A stretch of DNA of 6,843 nucleotides, taken from NCBI RefSeq assembly GCF_039522005.1, contig NZ_BAAADA010000161.1, positions 1-6,843 of the forward strand. The letters are read 5' to 3'. The stretch is from Alkalibacterium indicireducens (lineage in GTDB: Bacteria; Bacillota; Bacilli; Lactobacillales; Carnobacteriaceae_A). Position 1 is the first letter of the stretch; each line of letters starts with the position of its first letter. Under the pieces are notes generated by a model. It was not told the DNA's origin. It ran no database searches and saw only the letters and a program-made list of their open reading frames with translations. Shown piece after piece: positions 5,699-6,843 of the stretch. The position numbers and the translations under genes were made by a program.

Positions 5699-6652
5699 TC
5701 ATGCGTGCTGCTGTTCCATTTTTTCTTTAAGTTCTTCAACGTACTGATACGCAGCATTTCCGGCTACAGAACCATCTCCGACAGCCGTTGCCACTTGTCT
5801 GAGTACAGTGTCTCTCACATCTCCGATAGCAAAGATACCAGGAACAGCGGTCATCATCTGACTGTCTGTTTCTATCCAGCCTTCCTTGTTGGTGATAGGC
5901 AGATTGGTAAAGCTGTCAGAGTTAGGCAGAAGACCGATATAAATAAATACCCCATCCGCTGCAAGCGTGGACACATCACCAGTTCTGACGTTTTTCAGCT
6001 GAACACCTGTTACTTTGTCGTCGCCTTCGATTTCCTCAACTACAGAATTCCAGATAAAATCGATCTTATCATTTTTAAATGCTCGGTCCTGAAGGATTTT
6101 CTGTGCTCTCAATTCGTCGCGTCGATGCACGATTGTCACTTTGCTGGCGAATTGAGTCAGATACGTGCCTTCTTCAACGGCAGAATCTCCGCCGCCGACA
6201 ACTACTACATGTTTGTCTCTAAAGAATGCACCATCACAGACAGCACAGTAAGATACACCTTTTCCGTTGTACTCAGCTTCACCTTTCACTCCAAGCTTCT
6301 TGTGTTCTGCACCTGTAGCTATAATGACAGATTTGGCAAAATAGGACTTATTGCTGACAACCAGTTCTTTTTCCGTTGTGTGATCGATGATTTCTTTTAC
6401 ATCACCGTAGACATGCTCGGCACCAAACTGTTTGGCTCCTTCGTACATTTTCATTGATAAATCCGGTCCCATTATGCTACTGAAGCCGGAATAGTTTTCA
6501 ATTTCAGCCGTATTGTTCATCTGTCCACCCGGTATTCCTTTTTCCAGAATCAGAGTAGATAAATTTGATCGGGAGGCATATAAAGCTGCCGTCAACCCGC
6601 CCGGGCCAGCTCCAATCACGATGACATCATATACTTGTTTTTCTTCTTCCAT
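5699..6652 (-). CDS. trxB: Thioredoxin reductase (NADPH)
   Basis: A cytosolic flavoenzyme that passes electrons from NADPH through FAD to an active-site disulfide and on to thioredoxin, keeping protein thiols reduced. The 317-aa length is typical of low-molecular-weight bacterial TrxB. The N-terminal FAD site has GAGPGG (residues 14-19). The redox motif CAVC, followed by D, gives Cys136 and Cys139. The NADPH half has GGGDSAVEE (153-161) and HRRDELRA (176-183). The C-terminal FAD contact has GIFAIGDVR (272-280) and RQVATAVGDGS (285-295). The start is supported by AAGGAGG (6661-6667), 8 nt before the ATG. The gene has its own promoter and terminator, so it is probably monocistronic. All key residues are present and nothing suggests damage. 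Related flavoproteins such as ferredoxin-NADP reductase lack the CxxC and are excluded. Confidence 0.97.
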   Translation of the reverse strand: MEEEKQVYDVIVIGAGPGGLTAALYASRSNLSTLILEKGIPGGQMNNTAEIENYSGFSSIMGPDLSMKMYEGAKQFGAEHVYGDVKEIIDHTTEKELVVSNKSYFAKSVIIATGAEHKKLGVKGEAEYNGKGVSYCAVCDGAFFRDKHVVVVGGGDSAVEEGTYLTQFASKVTIVHRRDELRAQKILQDRAFKNDKIDFIWNSVVEEIEGDDKVTGVQLKNVRTGDVSTLAADGVFIYIGLLPNSDSFTNLPITNKEGWIETDSQMMTAVPGIFAIGDVRDTVLRQVATAVGDGSVAGNAAYQYVEELKEKMEQQHA

Positions 6653-6699
6653 TATGCGAGCCTCCTTGAAGACAAGAATTGATTACTAGAACCATTAAT

Positions 6700-6716
6700 A
6701 CTTACTTTTTGTAAGT
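6700..6716. repeat. Inverted repeat in the trxB leader
   Basis: ACTTAC and GTAAGT are perfect 6-bp arms separated by five identical bases (T on plus, A on minus). The repeat lies about 10-27 nt downstream of the inferred trxB start point. It could be an operator within the initially transcribed region or a weak leader hairpin. ACTTAC-n5-GTAAGT-like dyads resemble sites of some HxlR/MarR-type redox regulators, but that link is only from memory and is unproven here. Confidence 0.35.
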
Positions 6717-6733
6717 TGATTGCTTCCTTTATA

Positions 6734-6761
6734 AGTATACTAGATATAAACAATAAGTCAA
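6734..6761 (-). promoter_or_regulatory. SigA-type promoter of trxB
   Basis: On the minus strand a -35 TTGACT (6756-6761) is followed by a 16-nt spacer and a -10 TATACT (6734-6739). Each hexamer differs from the SigA consensus at one position. Transcription would start near 6727, giving a leader of about 75 nt before the trxB ATG. I found no AGCA element just upstream of the -35, the feature associated with Spx activation of trx promoters in Bacillus. The start point is inferred, not measured. Confidence 0.8.
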
Positions 6762-6774
6762 GAGTAAAACTCTT
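6760..6774. repeat. Short inverted repeat overlapping the trxB -35
   Basis: AAGAGT and ACTCTT form perfect 6-bp arms around a 3-nt centre. The repeat overlaps the last two bases of the trxB -35 hexamer and extends upstream. The position would suit a regulator acting on the promoter, but short A/T-rich dyads also arise by chance. No regulator can be named. Confidence 0.3.
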
Positions 6775-6843
6775 TGAATTTACCCTTTTTACACTAAATA
6801 TCCACTATTGCATGTAATTAGAAAACCTGTATTCGTTAATTCC

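Noticed and set aside
5615..6457. 280-codon plus-strand open frame opposite trxB
   Set aside because: It is antisense to an unmistakable trxB, lacks a ribosome site, begins across the trxB terminator and shows no domain pattern.

Overview
This 6.8-kb window is a low-GC Gram-positive (Firmicutes) chromosome segment made of core housekeeping genes. All six convincing genes lie on the minus strand, so transcription runs from high to low coordinates. The gene set (trxB, pgcA-type phosphoglucomutase, rapZ, yvcK/glmR, whiA), the A/T-rich strong Shine-Dalgarno sites and the SigA-like promoters fit Bacilli, probably Lactobacillales. A Carnobacteriaceae- or Enterococcaceae-like host is my guess; the sequence alone does not prove it.

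Layout in transcription order. (1) 6653-6843 is the trxB upstream region, with a good SigA promoter and two short inverted repeats. (2) trxB, thioredoxin reductase, is closed by a strong intrinsic terminator. (3) A phospho-sugar mutase (pgcA type) has its own likely promoter and is followed after about 30 nt by a 65-aa two-helix membrane protein of the DUF2892/YgaP-like family. An imperfect hairpin with a poor U tract follows. (4) A new promoter with an extended -10 drives rapZ-yvcK-whiA. rapZ and yvcK overlap by 4 nt (ATGA), whiA follows after 43 nt, and a strong terminator begins 4 nt past the whiA stop. (5) 1-484 is an AT-rich spacer with no supportable gene. It holds several dyad symmetries, two of which sit on plausible leftward promoters, one with a Fur-box-like sequence.

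Functionally, PgcA makes glucose-1-phosphate, the entry to UDP-glucose. YvcK/GlmR binds UDP-sugars and, in Bacillus, supports cell-wall precursor synthesis by stimulating GlmS. RapZ is the nucleotide- and sugar-sensing partner encoded next to it, and WhiA links growth and metabolism to division. TrxB supplies thiol-reducing power and is a separate transcription unit. I see no mobile element, CRISPR, tRNA/rRNA or defence system. The genes are intact and ordinary. The least explained material is the 1-484 spacer, which looks like the control region of a leftward gene outside the window, and the small membrane protein cotranscribed with pgcA.
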